A stretch of DNA of 64,000 nt, taken from contig JBBSEC010000001.1 in NCBI GenBank assembly GCA_038240075.1, forward strand, positions 93,222 to 157,221, given 5' to 3'. Numbering within the stretch: position 1 is the first letter of the stretch; the number at the start of each line of letters is the position of its first letter. The notes below the pieces were generated by a model. That model was given only the letters and a program-made list of their open reading frames with translations, had not been told where the DNA came from and made no database searches. Made by a program: the position numbers and the translations under genes. Source of the DNA: DATBAK01 sp038240075 (lineage in GTDB: Bacteria; Actinomycetota; Acidimicrobiia; IMCC26256; PALSA-610). Below are positions 52,981-60,743 of this stretch, in pieces.

Positions 52981-54141
52981 ATGGTCGCCGTGCACATCTT
53001 GTTCGCGGCGCCCGGCGCGTACGGTCACGTCAATCCGATGATTCCGTTGGCATTGGCCCTGCAGCGCGCGGGCCACACCGTGCACTGGGCGACCAGCCCG
53101 GCGCTGTGCCGGCGGGTCGCCGCCGCAGGGTTCACGACGACCGCAATGGGTCTCGAGACCGAGACGCGCCACGGCGCACTCCGCAGCCGCTATCCCGACG
53201 AGGCGACGCTGGCGCCGGAAGCGCGCCGGCTGCTGATGTTCCCGAAGTTGTTCGGAGCGATCGAGGCGCCCGTGGCGCTCCCGCAGCTTCTGTCGGCGGC
53301 GACGGCCGCGCCGCCCGACGTCATCGTTCACGGCGCGGCCGAGTTCGCGTCGGCCATCGTCGCGCGGCGCTTCGGCGTCCCGCACGTGACGCACGGATTC
53401 GGGGCGCTCGTGCCCCGGGACATTCTCGAGGCTGCGAGTCGCGAGGTGGAGCCGCTGTGGGAGTCGGTGGGCGTCGAACCGCCCGAGTTCGGTGGGTCGT
53501 ACGAGCACTTGTACCTCGACATCTATCCGACCGAGTTGCACCCGGCATCGCAGGCGCACGTCCCGAGGGTGCAGCCGCTCCGCCCGGTCGCGGTCGACGC
53601 GGTCAAGGGCGAGGTGCTCCCTGCGTACCTTGACGACTCGTCGCGTTCGATCGTGTACGTCACGTTCGGCACGGTCTTCAACCCGGCCGCGGTCTTCGCT
53701 CCGGTGCTCGACGCGGCCCGCACGCTCGACGCGACGTTCATCGTCACGGTCGGGCCCGACGCCGATCCTGACGCGCTCGGAACCCTGCCGGCCAACGTGG
53801 CCGTGGAGCGCTACGTGTCGCAGTCGCTGTTGCTCGATCGTTGCGCGGTCGTCGTCTCGCACGCGGGCTCGGGCACGTTTCTCGCCGCGCTCGCACGCGG
53901 GATCCCGCAGCTCTGTCTCCCGCAGGCGGCTGACCAGTTCGTCAACGCGGCCGCCTGCGAGATGTTCGGCGCCGGCCTCGCGTTGGCTCCCGGGACGGCC
54001 ACCACCGACGCGGTCGCCGATGCCATCCGCCGCTTGCTCGGCGAGCCTGCGTTCCGTGCCCGCGCCGGTGCCGCCGCCGCCGCGATCGCCGCCATGCCGT
54101 CACCCGACGACGTCGTCGCGACCATCGAAGCGCTCCTCTGA
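52981..54141 (+). CDS. UGT/MGT-type glycosyltransferase (GT1 family)
   Basis: The 386-residue GT-B enzyme starts VHILFAAPGAYGHVNPMIPLALALQRAGHTVHWAT (with the His typical of GT1 catalysis), then HVTHGFGALVPR, and the donor-binding half IVYVTFGTVFN...VERYVSQSLLLDRCAVVVSHAGSGTFLAALARGIPQLCLPQAADQFVNA. The last stretch is the UDP-sugar-binding PSPG-like motif seen in macrolide and erythromycin transferases. The acceptor is unknown. It follows the desaturase gene by about 55 bases on the same strand and might act on the same lipid, though that is only a suggestion. Confidence 0.87.
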   Translation: MVAVHILFAAPGAYGHVNPMIPLALALQRAGHTVHWATSPALCRRVAAAGFTTTAMGLETETRHGALRSRYPDEATLAPEARRLLMFPKLFGAIEAPVALPQLLSAATAAPPDVIVHGAAEFASAIVARRFGVPHVTHGFGALVPRDILEAASREVEPLWESVGVEPPEFGGSYEHLYLDIYPTELHPASQAHVPRVQPLRPVAVDAVKGEVLPAYLDDSSRSIVYVTFGTVFNPAAVFAPVLDAARTLDATFIVTVGPDADPDALGTLPANVAVERYVSQSLLLDRCAVVVSHAGSGTFLAALARGIPQLCLPQAADQFVNAAACEMFGAGLALAPGTATTDAVADAIRRLLGEPAFRARAGAAAAAIAAMPSPDDVVATIEALL

Positions 54142-54189
54142 CGGGTCGATCGCATCGAAGGCTCACAGTGCGGAGCGTCGGGCGGCCCG

Positions 54190-55407
54190 CTACTGCGCGA
54201 TGCGGGGGCAGAGGTCGTGGGCGCGGAAGATGCCGACGAAGCCGCTGATGTCGATGAGCACATCCGACTGATCGGTCGCGATGAGCCGCGGCTGCGTGTG
54301 GTCGGTGATGGTCGCGATCGGCGACGCGGTGGTCGGATCGAGGCACGCCACCGTGCCCTGCGCGCGGTCGAGCCACAGCACCGGTGAGAGCGCCGGGTCG
54401 TAGGCGAGCCGCGCCGCGTTCGTGCCGACCTCGTCGACGTTTCGCGCGGGCGTCAGGACCGCACCGTTGACGCGGTATAGCTCCATCGACGCGAAGTTGC
54501 CCGTCGGGTAGACGGTCCAGAGGCCCTGCGGCGTGGGCACCAACTCGGGCGGGAACGTTCCCTCGACTCCTAGGAGCGTCGACGTCACGACACCGGAGGC
54601 GGGATCGCGCGTCTCGATGCTGGTGTGGCCGCCGCCCGGCTTCGTGGTCGCGACGTAGAGCGCATCGCTCGTGAGCGCGAGTGACACGCGGTTGCTCGTG
54701 GGCAGGATGAAGCTGGCTAGCACGCTGCCGTCGCCAGGATCGATGCGTTGCAATGCCGCGCCCGACTGAATCCACAGCAGGTTGCTCGTCGCCGCGATCA
54801 CCGGGTCCGGCGCGGTCGGCCTGCGCCACACCGGCTCGAGCGTGCCTTCGTCGAGACGCTCGACAAAGGCCCGTGTCGCCGACGTGTTGGTCGCGCCCGT
54901 CGCGTACAACGGCGCTCCGGTCGGGAACGCGAGACTCGAGAGCGGCGGGGTCGTGGCGGTGGCTCGCACGCGCAGGCTGTACACGTCGATGAGCCGCAAC
55001 GTCGTTCCCGTGCGATCGACCGTGTAGATGAGCTTGTCGCCGCCACCACCCATGACCGCGAACGAAATGTCCTTGTCGGTGAGCGGGAGCACACGGCCCT
55101 TGTGCGCGGTGGTGAATCGCCGCGCCGCGCGTTCGACGACGCCGGGCGCGGTCGCGGGCACGGTCGGTTCCGTGACGCGGGTCGGGAGCGTCGAGTTCGT
55201 GGCGGGCACGACGACCAGGCGGCTTCCGTTCGTCGTCTGGTGGTAGACGACACCGCCGAGGACGGCGACGGCGACGACGACCGTCACGGCGCTGAACGCG
55301 TGCCGCCTCCGCCGTGCGCGTGCCCGGCGCACGATCCGCGCCTGGGGTGTCGGCTCGTGGTCGAGCTCGTCGACGAGGTCGTCGCCGGCCTGCTGCAGAT
55401 CGATCAT
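54190..55407 (-). CDS. Membrane sensor-like protein with beta-propeller-type outer domain (sigma-factor partner)
   Basis: The 405-residue protein has a cytoplasmic N-terminus of ~35 residues (QQAGDDLVDELDHEPTPQARIVRRARARRRRH), one membrane helix (about 37-55), a Thr-rich linker and an outside domain. The outer domain has repeating strands such as FPTGAPLYATG, NLLWIQSGAALQRIDPGDGSVLASF, DALYVATT and GLWTVYPTG, which resemble a PQQ/NHL-like beta-propeller. The ATG overlaps the sigma factor stop (ATGA), so it probably governs that sigma factor, though no zinc anti-sigma motif is visible. It could equally be an effector. Confidence 0.68.
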   Translation of the reverse strand: MIDLQQAGDDLVDELDHEPTPQARIVRRARARRRRHAFSAVTVVVAVAVLGGVVYHQTTNGSRLVVVPATNSTLPTRVTEPTVPATAPGVVERAARRFTTAHKGRVLPLTDKDISFAVMGGGGDKLIYTVDRTGTTLRLIDVYSLRVRATATTPPLSSLAFPTGAPLYATGATNTSATRAFVERLDEGTLEPVWRRPTAPDPVIAATSNLLWIQSGAALQRIDPGDGSVLASFILPTSNRVSLALTSDALYVATTKPGGGHTSIETRDPASGVVTSTLLGVEGTFPPELVPTPQGLWTVYPTGNFASMELYRVNGAVLTPARNVDEVGTNAARLAYDPALSPVLWLDRAQGTVACLDPTTASPIATITDHTQPRLIATDQSDVLIDISGFVGIFRAHDLCPRIAQ

Positions 55408-55901
55408 TGGCTCGCCTCCGACGGGTCGGCTTCGGCGCGGTCGTCATCGAGCGTGCGTGCGAGCGAGGCGCGGGCCGCGCTGAGCGTCGCGGAGACGGTC
55501 CCGCGCGCGATGCCCATCACCGACGCGATCTCCGCTTCCGGCAGGTCGGCGACGAAGCGGAGCACAATCGCCAGGCGTTGCCGCTCGGGGAGCCGGCGGA
55601 CCGCATCCCACACCTCGGGGTGAGCGGGCAGCGCGGGCGCGACCTCGACAGCACGACGCAGGAGCCGGGTTTCGAGACTTCGCCTGCGCCGGTTCCTCCG
55701 CAGGACGTTCAATCCGACGCGGTGCACCCATCCGGCCGGTGAGTCCATCGCGCGCACCCGCTCCCACCGGGCCAAGGCACGGACGAACGCTTCGTCGGCG
55801 GCGTCGCGGGCCGCGTCGGCGTCGCCCGACAGGGCCGCGAGGCTGGCGACCACGCGGCGGTGCTCACGGACGTACCAGGCCGAGAACTCGCCTTCCTCCA
55901 C
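55404..55901 (-). CDS. Sigma-70-family ECF-type RNA polymerase sigma factor (SigE-like)
   Basis: The 165-residue protein has region 2 (FSAWYVREHRRVVASLAALSGDADAARDAADEAFVRALARWERV) and region 4 (LPERQRLAIVLRFVADLPEAEIASVMGIARGTVSATLSAARASL), with a short linker, the layout of small actinobacterial SigE/SigM-like sigma factors. The start at 55901 is the only one upstream of region 2. It is followed without gap by a membrane-sensor gene. The same layout occurs at 60736 with a different sensor. Its own promoter region contains the long hairpin at 55956-56001. Confidence 0.85.
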   Translation of the reverse strand: MEEGEFSAWYVREHRRVVASLAALSGDADAARDAADEAFVRALARWERVRAMDSPAGWVHRVGLNVLRRNRRRRSLETRLLRRAVEVAPALPAHPEVWDAVRRLPERQRLAIVLRFVADLPEAEIASVMGIARGTVSATLSAARASLARTLDDDRAEADPSEASQ

Positions 55902-55955
55902 ACGAACCTCAAGTCACGAGGCGCCGAGAATGCTGAGGCGGCGTCACTTCGGCGT

Positions 55956-56001
55956 CCCTGGTCGCGATTCGCATCGTATGCGTGACAAATCGCGACCAGG
56001 G
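55956..56001. repeat. Long bulged hairpin between the LLM and sigma genes
   Basis: CCCTGGTCGCGATT (55956-55969) and AATCGCGACCAGGG (55988-56001) are perfect 14-base inverted copies. Inside, CGCAT (55970-55974) and ATGCG (55978-55982) continue the stem around a CGT loop, leaving TGACA as a bulge on one side. Both flanking genes are on the minus strand, so this may terminate the LLM operon and/or shape the sigma-factor leader. It is much longer than the other hairpins here. Confidence 0.75.
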
Positions 56002-56040
56002 CGGGGCAGGGCGGGGCAGGGCGGGGCAGGGCGGGGCAGG
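56001..56040. repeat. Four copies of a 10-base tandem repeat
   Basis: GCGGGGCAGG is repeated head to tail four times at 56001-56040, beginning inside the right arm of the neighbouring hairpin. The preceding CGCGACCAGG looks like a diverged unit. It lies 12 bases beyond the LLM gene stop. No coding role; it could expand or contract easily. Confidence 0.8.
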
Positions 56041-56051
56041 GCGACCCGGGT

Positions 56052-57017
56052 TCAGCGGTTCGCGGGGGCCAGCGCGCGCATGGTGGCGCGGGCCTGGTCG
56101 GGTGGGGCGAGGATCGCGGGCGCGGGAGTGGTGACGCCGGCCGCGACGTAGCGGTCGACGTGGTCGCGGATCTGCTCGGGTGAGCCCGAGATGATCAAGG
56201 CGTCGATCAACTCGTCGGGGATCGACGCCGTGGCCTTGTCGCGGTCGCCCGCCTTCCAGTGCGCCCACATGTCCTTCAGCATGTCGCCCCGTCCGAGCCA
56301 CTCGTGGAACGCGGCGTAGACCGGCACGTTGAGGTACTGCGCGATCGCGCGGCTCCCGACCATGCGCACGATGTCGCGATCTTCCGTCGGCAGGACGAAC
56401 AGGCGGGCGACGATCTCCTTGCCTGCGCCGACGTGCGGGACGACCGTGCGGACGTCTTCGGCCGACAGCCAGTTGATGATCGCACCGTCGCCTTCGCGGC
56501 CGGCGAGTCGGAGCATGCCGGGACGCAGGGCGGCGACGAGGATCGGAGGTTGCTCTTCGACCTTGATGAGCAACCGGAAGCCGCGCACGCGAAACGTCTC
56601 GTACTCCTCGTCGACCTTCTCGCCGCGCAGCGCGGCGCGGAGGAAGCGAATCGTGTCGCGCACGCGCTGGTACGGCTTCTCGAACGTGATGTCGTTCCAG
56701 CGCTCGACGATCACGTTCGACGACGAGCCGATCCCGACGGCGAAGCGACCGGGCGCGGCCGCGCAGAGCGACGCGACCTGCGAGGCGAGGGTGTGCGGAC
56801 CGCGCGTGTAGACGGGGATGATCGCGGTGCCGAGGCGGAGAGTGGGTGTCCACGCCGCCGCGAGGGCGAGCGGAGTGAACGCGTCGGCTCCGCCCGACTC
56901 GGCCGACCAGAGGTCGGTGTAGCCGAGGTCGGCCGCCTCCTCGTACCACCCGCGGTGCTCCGACAACGGCACCCCGTCGAACGGAACCGTGATGCCCCAA
57001 CGTGCGGGTGGAGTCAT
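56052..57017 (-). CDS. LLM-class F420-dependent oxidoreductase
   Basis: The 321-residue TIM-barrel protein resembles bacterial-luciferase-like F420 enzymes: RWGITVPFDGVPLSEHRGWYEEAADLGYTDLWSAE, TLRLGTAIIPVYTRGPHTLASQVASL, RFAVGIGSSSNVIVERWN, PPILVAALRPGMLRLAGREGDGAIINW. The last two regions suit deazaflavin binding. cofD and cofE in this window show that the cell makes F420. The ATG overlaps the thioesterase stop (ATGA), so it is the third gene of a sulfatase-thioesterase-LLM operon. The substrate is unknown. Confidence 0.88.
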   Translation of the reverse strand: MTPPARWGITVPFDGVPLSEHRGWYEEAADLGYTDLWSAESGGADAFTPLALAAAWTPTLRLGTAIIPVYTRGPHTLASQVASLCAAAPGRFAVGIGSSSNVIVERWNDITFEKPYQRVRDTIRFLRAALRGEKVDEEYETFRVRGFRLLIKVEEQPPILVAALRPGMLRLAGREGDGAIINWLSAEDVRTVVPHVGAGKEIVARLFVLPTEDRDIVRMVGSRAIAQYLNVPVYAAFHEWLGRGDMLKDMWAHWKAGDRDKATASIPDELIDALIISGSPEQIRDHVDRYVAAGVTTPAPAILAPPDQARATMRALAPANR

Positions 57018-57820
57018 GAGCCCTCTTCCTTCCATGACCTGACGATGGTGGATTGGCTGGCCGTGCCGAGCAGGGTGCCATCTTCGGCCCACAGGTGCAC
57101 GAGGCCGTGGCCGAAGCCGTCGGCGATCGCGTGGACGCGGATGTCGGCGAGCACCCAGTCGGTCGCGGCGCGGCGCGCGACACGCAGGGTGTTGTCGAGG
57201 CTGTTGCCGCCAGCGCGCACGCCCAGCGCCTGCGAGATCCCGAACGGCACGAAGTCGCCGATGATCGCGAGCCCTGCCGCCGACATCTCGGCCAGGCCCG
57301 GCATGCGCACCCACAGCGCGGAGTTGCCGTCACCGGGAGGGCCGGGAAAATCGTCGGGGCCGCGCCCGCGCGCGACGCGCATCTCGAGCCGGCTGGTGAT
57401 CGTGCCGTCGTGGCGATCCATCAACGCGCGGGCCGGGCACGCCTCGGGCGCGGCGACGTCGGGACGGTTCGCCCATTGCCCGGCGAGTGGGCTCGGACGG
57501 TCGCCGAGCGCGGCCAGCACCGTCAGGATCTCCTGATCGCCGACGTGTGCGAGCACGCGCACCTGGGAGATCTGGTGGCCGCGCACGATTTCGAGCGCGT
57601 CGACCTCGAGCACCGACGGCGGCCGCGCGTACGTGAGGTACTGCGCGGTCGCCCACACGAGCGGTCGGCCCGTGAGCAGCTCCGCGACTTCGATGCAGGC
57701 GCCGAGGCCGACGCCGCCGAACAGCGCGCCGGTGCCCGACACGAGCCCGCGCACGATCGGCATGCGCCAGCGGCCGGGCTCGCCCGTGGGCGCGAGCCCG
57801 AAGAAGGTGATCGGATCCAT
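57014..57820 (-). CDS. Acyl-CoA thioesterase-like double-hotdog protein
   Basis: The 268-residue protein has two hotdog-like halves. The first includes GTGALFGGVGLGACIEVAELLTGRPLVWATAQYLTYARPP, the second SLDNTLRVARRAATDWVLADIRVHAIADGFGHGLVHLWAEDGTLLGTASQ. The latter resembles the C-terminal half of TesB-type acyl-CoA thioesterases and of actinobacterial 'thioesterase family' proteins. The start at ATG 57820 lies 11 bases beyond the sulfatase stop. It probably hydrolyses an acyl-CoA, but the acyl chain cannot be told. Confidence 0.78.
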   Translation of the reverse strand: MDPITFFGLAPTGEPGRWRMPIVRGLVSGTGALFGGVGLGACIEVAELLTGRPLVWATAQYLTYARPPSVLEVDALEIVRGHQISQVRVLAHVGDQEILTVLAALGDRPSPLAGQWANRPDVAAPEACPARALMDRHDGTITSRLEMRVARGRGPDDFPGPPGDGNSALWVRMPGLAEMSAAGLAIIGDFVPFGISQALGVRAGGNSLDNTLRVARRAATDWVLADIRVHAIADGFGHGLVHLWAEDGTLLGTASQSTIVRSWKEEGS

Positions 57821-57831
57821 CGCTGCGGACC

Positions 57832-59382
57832 CTAGCGACGCGATGCCCGGCGCTCGACGAGGCCGGCGTGCTGGGTGAGCTTCATGCCCGCCAGCGTGCG
57901 CTCCTGGTGCTGCATGCGCCACGAGAGCATGCGCTGCGCGTACGCGAGCACCGCAGCCGCGTACGCGGGATCTTCGGCGCGGTTGACGAGCTGATCGGGA
58001 TCGGTGTCGAGGTCGAAGAAGATCGCGGGCAGGCCGGCGAAGTGCACGTATTTGCCGTGCTCGTCGCGCAAGACCGCGATCGAGCACTCTTCGAGGGTCA
58101 GGTCGAACGCCTGCTCGAGCAGATCACTCCCCGAGTCGCGGAAGTCGAACTCGAAGTGGGCGTCGGTGCGCCACGTGGAGTCGTCGTCGCCCGAACGGGA
58201 ATCGCGCAGGAACCCGGTGAGCGGCCGCCCGTCGCACTGCAACGGCACCTCGCCGCCGAGCAGCGCGAGCAACGTCGGCATCACGTCGACGTGCTCGGTG
58301 AAGTCTTCGATCACGGCGCCGCGGTGGGAGTCGCTCTCGGCGCGCGGATCGCGCACGATCAGCGGCACGTGGAACGACGCGTCGAACCAACCGAGCTTGT
58401 GCATCAAGAAGTGGTCGCCGAGCATCTCTCCGTGATCCGATGTCATCACGACGATCGTGCGATCGGCCGCACCGGTCGCGTCGAGATGGTCGAGCAGCCG
58501 GCCGAGTTGATCGTCGACCTCGGCCTGCATGCCGTAGTAGGTCGCGCGCAGCTGGCGGAGGTGCTTCTCGTCGTCGGGGGACGTGAGGAAGGGATGGTTG
58601 ACGAACGCCGCGACCAACGGGTGTTGCGCGCCTTCGACCGCACGGCTCTCGGCGCGCACCGGCATCGGAACGCTCATCGGATCGAACATCGTGTTGTACG
58701 GCTCGGGCGCGTAGAACGGCGGGTGCGGCCGGAGGTAGCTCAGGTGCGCGAACCACGGAGCGTCGGGAACGCCTCCGTTGCGATCGATGAACTCGATGAC
58801 GCGGTCGGTGAGGAACGCGGTCTGGCTGTGGCCGGCCGCGTATTGCGTCGGGGCGCGGTGCGGCCCCCACTCTTCGACCCCTGGGTAGCCGGCAACGGGA
58901 TCGTCGACGAAGCGACGCCAGTCGGGGCCGAGCTCGTACCCGAGTTCCGTGAGTTGTGCGAGCCACGCCGCGGGATTGCCCTCGGGCAGGTGGCAGACGG
59001 GGTCGAAGCCGGGCAGCACCCCTTCGTACTGGCGCAGCCGCGGGTCGTCGGGTGCGACCGTCCGCGGATCGATGCTGGTGTCGGTGTAGCCGAACAGCGC
59101 AGGCCGGTAGCCGAGCTTGCGGGCTTCGAGGGCGATGTTGGTGTGGCGGGAATCAAGAGGAGTGCCGTTCGTCGCCGAACGATGGTTCATCAGGTACATG
59201 CCGGTGTACAGCGACGCGCGGCTCGGGCCGCACGGCGCGGCTTGAGCGAAGTGTCGCGTGAAGCGCGCACCCGAAGCCGCGAGGCGGTCGAGGTTCGGCG
59301 TACGGACCACCGGATGGCCTGCGCACGAGAGTGAATCGCCGCGCCATTGGTCCGCGGTCACGAACAGCACATTGGGGAGCAC
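57832..59382 (-). CDS. Sulfatase / phosphonate monoester hydrolase-like enzyme
   Basis: The 516-residue alkaline-phosphatase-superfamily enzyme begins PNVLFVTADQWRGDSLSCAGHPVVRTPNLDRLAASG (Asp11 as metal ligand) and has the Cys of CGPSR (Cys51) that is oxidised to formylglycine, the active nucleophile. Later motifs are FAHLSYLRPHPPFYAP, VVMTSDHGEMLGDH (metal ligands Asp, His) and the Lys/His of MHKLGWFDASFHVPLIV. The no-signal start (GTG 59382) and these motifs resemble the cytosolic phosphonate monoester hydrolase group, active on sulfate and phosphate esters. No formylglycine-generating enzyme gene is in the window. Confidence 0.88.
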   Translation of the reverse strand: MLPNVLFVTADQWRGDSLSCAGHPVVRTPNLDRLAASGARFTRHFAQAAPCGPSRASLYTGMYLMNHRSATNGTPLDSRHTNIALEARKLGYRPALFGYTDTSIDPRTVAPDDPRLRQYEGVLPGFDPVCHLPEGNPAAWLAQLTELGYELGPDWRRFVDDPVAGYPGVEEWGPHRAPTQYAAGHSQTAFLTDRVIEFIDRNGGVPDAPWFAHLSYLRPHPPFYAPEPYNTMFDPMSVPMPVRAESRAVEGAQHPLVAAFVNHPFLTSPDDEKHLRQLRATYYGMQAEVDDQLGRLLDHLDATGAADRTIVVMTSDHGEMLGDHFLMHKLGWFDASFHVPLIVRDPRAESDSHRGAVIEDFTEHVDVMPTLLALLGGEVPLQCDGRPLTGFLRDSRSGDDDSTWRTDAHFEFDFRDSGSDLLEQAFDLTLEECSIAVLRDEHGKYVHFAGLPAIFFDLDTDPDQLVNRAEDPAYAAAVLAYAQRMLSWRMQHQERTLAGMKLTQHAGLVERRASRR

Positions 59383-59494
59383 GCGGTGAAGCTTCGCATG
59401 ACTGCGCTCGCTCGGGCATCCGTCGCACGCGCTCGCGGCTCGCGGTACTGTGCGCGTCGTGCGGCCGCCATCATGGGGATGAGGTGTCCGTCAC

Positions 59495-59601
59495 TCAACT
59501 GCTTTCTGGGGCCCCAGTGGGCAGTTGATCGGCGGCAGTGGGGAAGCCGCACACTCGGTGGGGCTCCCTGGATCGAACCGCCCGTCGGTCCGGGGAGCCC
59601 C
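59495..59601. other. Cluster of three hairpins between the sulfatase and sensor genes
   Basis: TCAACTGC (59495-59502) and GCAGTTGA (59521-59528) enclose the perfect palindrome CTGGGGCCCCAG (59506-59517). Next is GCGGC...GCCGC (about 59532-59550). Third, GGGGCTCCCTGGA (59560-59572) pairs with TCCGGGGAGCCCC (59589-59601) with one wobble. The 284-base gap 59383-59666 holds no convincing gene. The third hairpin probably terminates the sensor gene; the others could be part of a small RNA. TACTGT near 59445 could be a plus-strand -10. I see no match to tRNA, SRP RNA or tmRNA. Confidence 0.5.
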
Positions 59602-59666
59602 CCGACACTTCGCGTATTGGACGCGCGCGCCCGTTCGTAGTCGCGTCTACGAGATTGCGATGCTCG

Positions 59667-60743
59667 TCACGGCGCGGTCGTTGATGTCGTGGTGGGTGGC
59701 GGTGCCGGCGCGAACGCGAGCGCGGCCGGGTTCGTCGGTTCGATCCACACGCGGTACCTGGTCGAGTCGAAGTTCTCGAAGCCGTTCGGTGTCACCCACA
59801 CCTCGATGACGCAGTCGCCGTCGACACCGCACTCGCCGGCTTGGTCGATCTCTCCTTGATACATCCAGTGCAACACGCGTTGCGCGGCGAACGTCGCCGT
59901 GAAGTTGCCGTCGGCTCCGGCCGTCGCGTCCGCGTACTGGCACGTCGCCCATTGGTCCTTCAGGCACTCGGCGAAGCTCACGGAACCGGCGCCGACATTG
60001 ATGCCGCGAACCTGGATCTCCTGCCCGTCGGCCAGGCCGGTGTTCGGCGTGACCTCGATGCGAGGACGCTTCGCCGGATCGAACGCGAGGTCGAAGGTCC
60101 TCGGTGCGAAGGCCACTCTCGGATCGGCGCTCTGCAATCCGACGACACACGTTCCTGCCGCGGCGCCGCAGTCGACCTGGCCCGTGTTCATCCACCAGAA
60201 CACGTGGACCTTTGCGCTCAGGTGACCGTCGGTGACGTCGACGACGTCGTTCAACAGGCACTGGTTCAGGTCGCCCACGTGTCCCGCCGGGCACTGCCCG
60301 ACGTCGTAGCTGCCGTTCGGTACACCGGTTGCGGTGACCGTGACGTCGTCGAAGTTGCCGAGCCCGCTCGTCGGCGCGGCGGTGATCGAGCTGTTGCTGC
60401 CCGACGCGTTGGTCGGGCCCGGACCCTGCGACGGCACGGTCGTCGTGCCGGGAATCGTGCTCGTCGTGGCCGTGTGCGTCGTCGTGGTCGACGGCTCGGT
60501 GGTCGGCACGGTGGGTTCCGAGCTGCCGTTCCGCGTGCTCAACGAGCCGGTGTCGGAACCGCGTTGCGCGGCGAGCACACCACCGCCTGCCGCGAGCATC
60601 AGCACCACGGCCGCGGCACCGACCGCGGCGACGCGCCGCTGCCGGCGCCGGACCACGCGCTGCTGCAGTGCGCCCAGGTCGAGCTCGGCGCCGTCGTCGA
60701 CCGTCGTCGCCGCGGCGTGGATGTGTCCGCGCAGGTCACTCAT
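59667..60743 (-). CDS. Membrane-anchored protein with two neocarzinostatin-like domains (sigma-factor partner)
   Basis: The 358-residue protein starts at ATG 60743 (GAAGGAG seven bases upstream) and overlaps the sigma stop by eight bases. Order: cytoplasmic segment of ~35 residues (ELDLGALQQRVVRRRQRR), membrane helix (about 37-58), a Thr/Ser/Pro linker to about 130, then two beta-sandwich domains. Domain 1: VTVTATGVPNGSYDVGQCPAGH...GQVDCGAAAGTCVVGLQSADPRV; domain 2: ADGQEIQVRGINVGAGSVSFAECLKDQW...ECGVDGDCVIEVWV. Both share the YDVGQC...VDC...CVVGL pattern of neocarzinostatin-family apoproteins with disulfide cysteines. The tail is Thr-rich. Its link to the sigma factor is by context; its ligand is unknown. 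Confidence 0.72.
   Translation of the reverse strand: MSDLRGHIHAAATTVDDGAELDLGALQQRVVRRRQRRVAAVGAAAVVLMLAAGGGVLAAQRGSDTGSLSTRNGSSEPTVPTTEPSTTTTHTATTSTIPGTTTVPSQGPGPTNASGSNSSITAAPTSGLGNFDDVTVTATGVPNGSYDVGQCPAGHVGDLNQCLLNDVVDVTDGHLSAKVHVFWWMNTGQVDCGAAAGTCVVGLQSADPRVAFAPRTFDLAFDPAKRPRIEVTPNTGLADGQEIQVRGINVGAGSVSFAECLKDQWATCQYADATAGADGNFTATFAAQRVLHWMYQGEIDQAGECGVDGDCVIEVWVTPNGFENFDSTRYRVWIEPTNPAALAFAPAPPPTTTSTTAP

Noticed and set aside
59573..59600. Minus-strand GGTTCGATCC resembling a tRNA T-loop
   Set aside because: The flanking bases do not form a T-stem and no acceptor, D or anticodon stems are present; it is part of the hairpin cluster.
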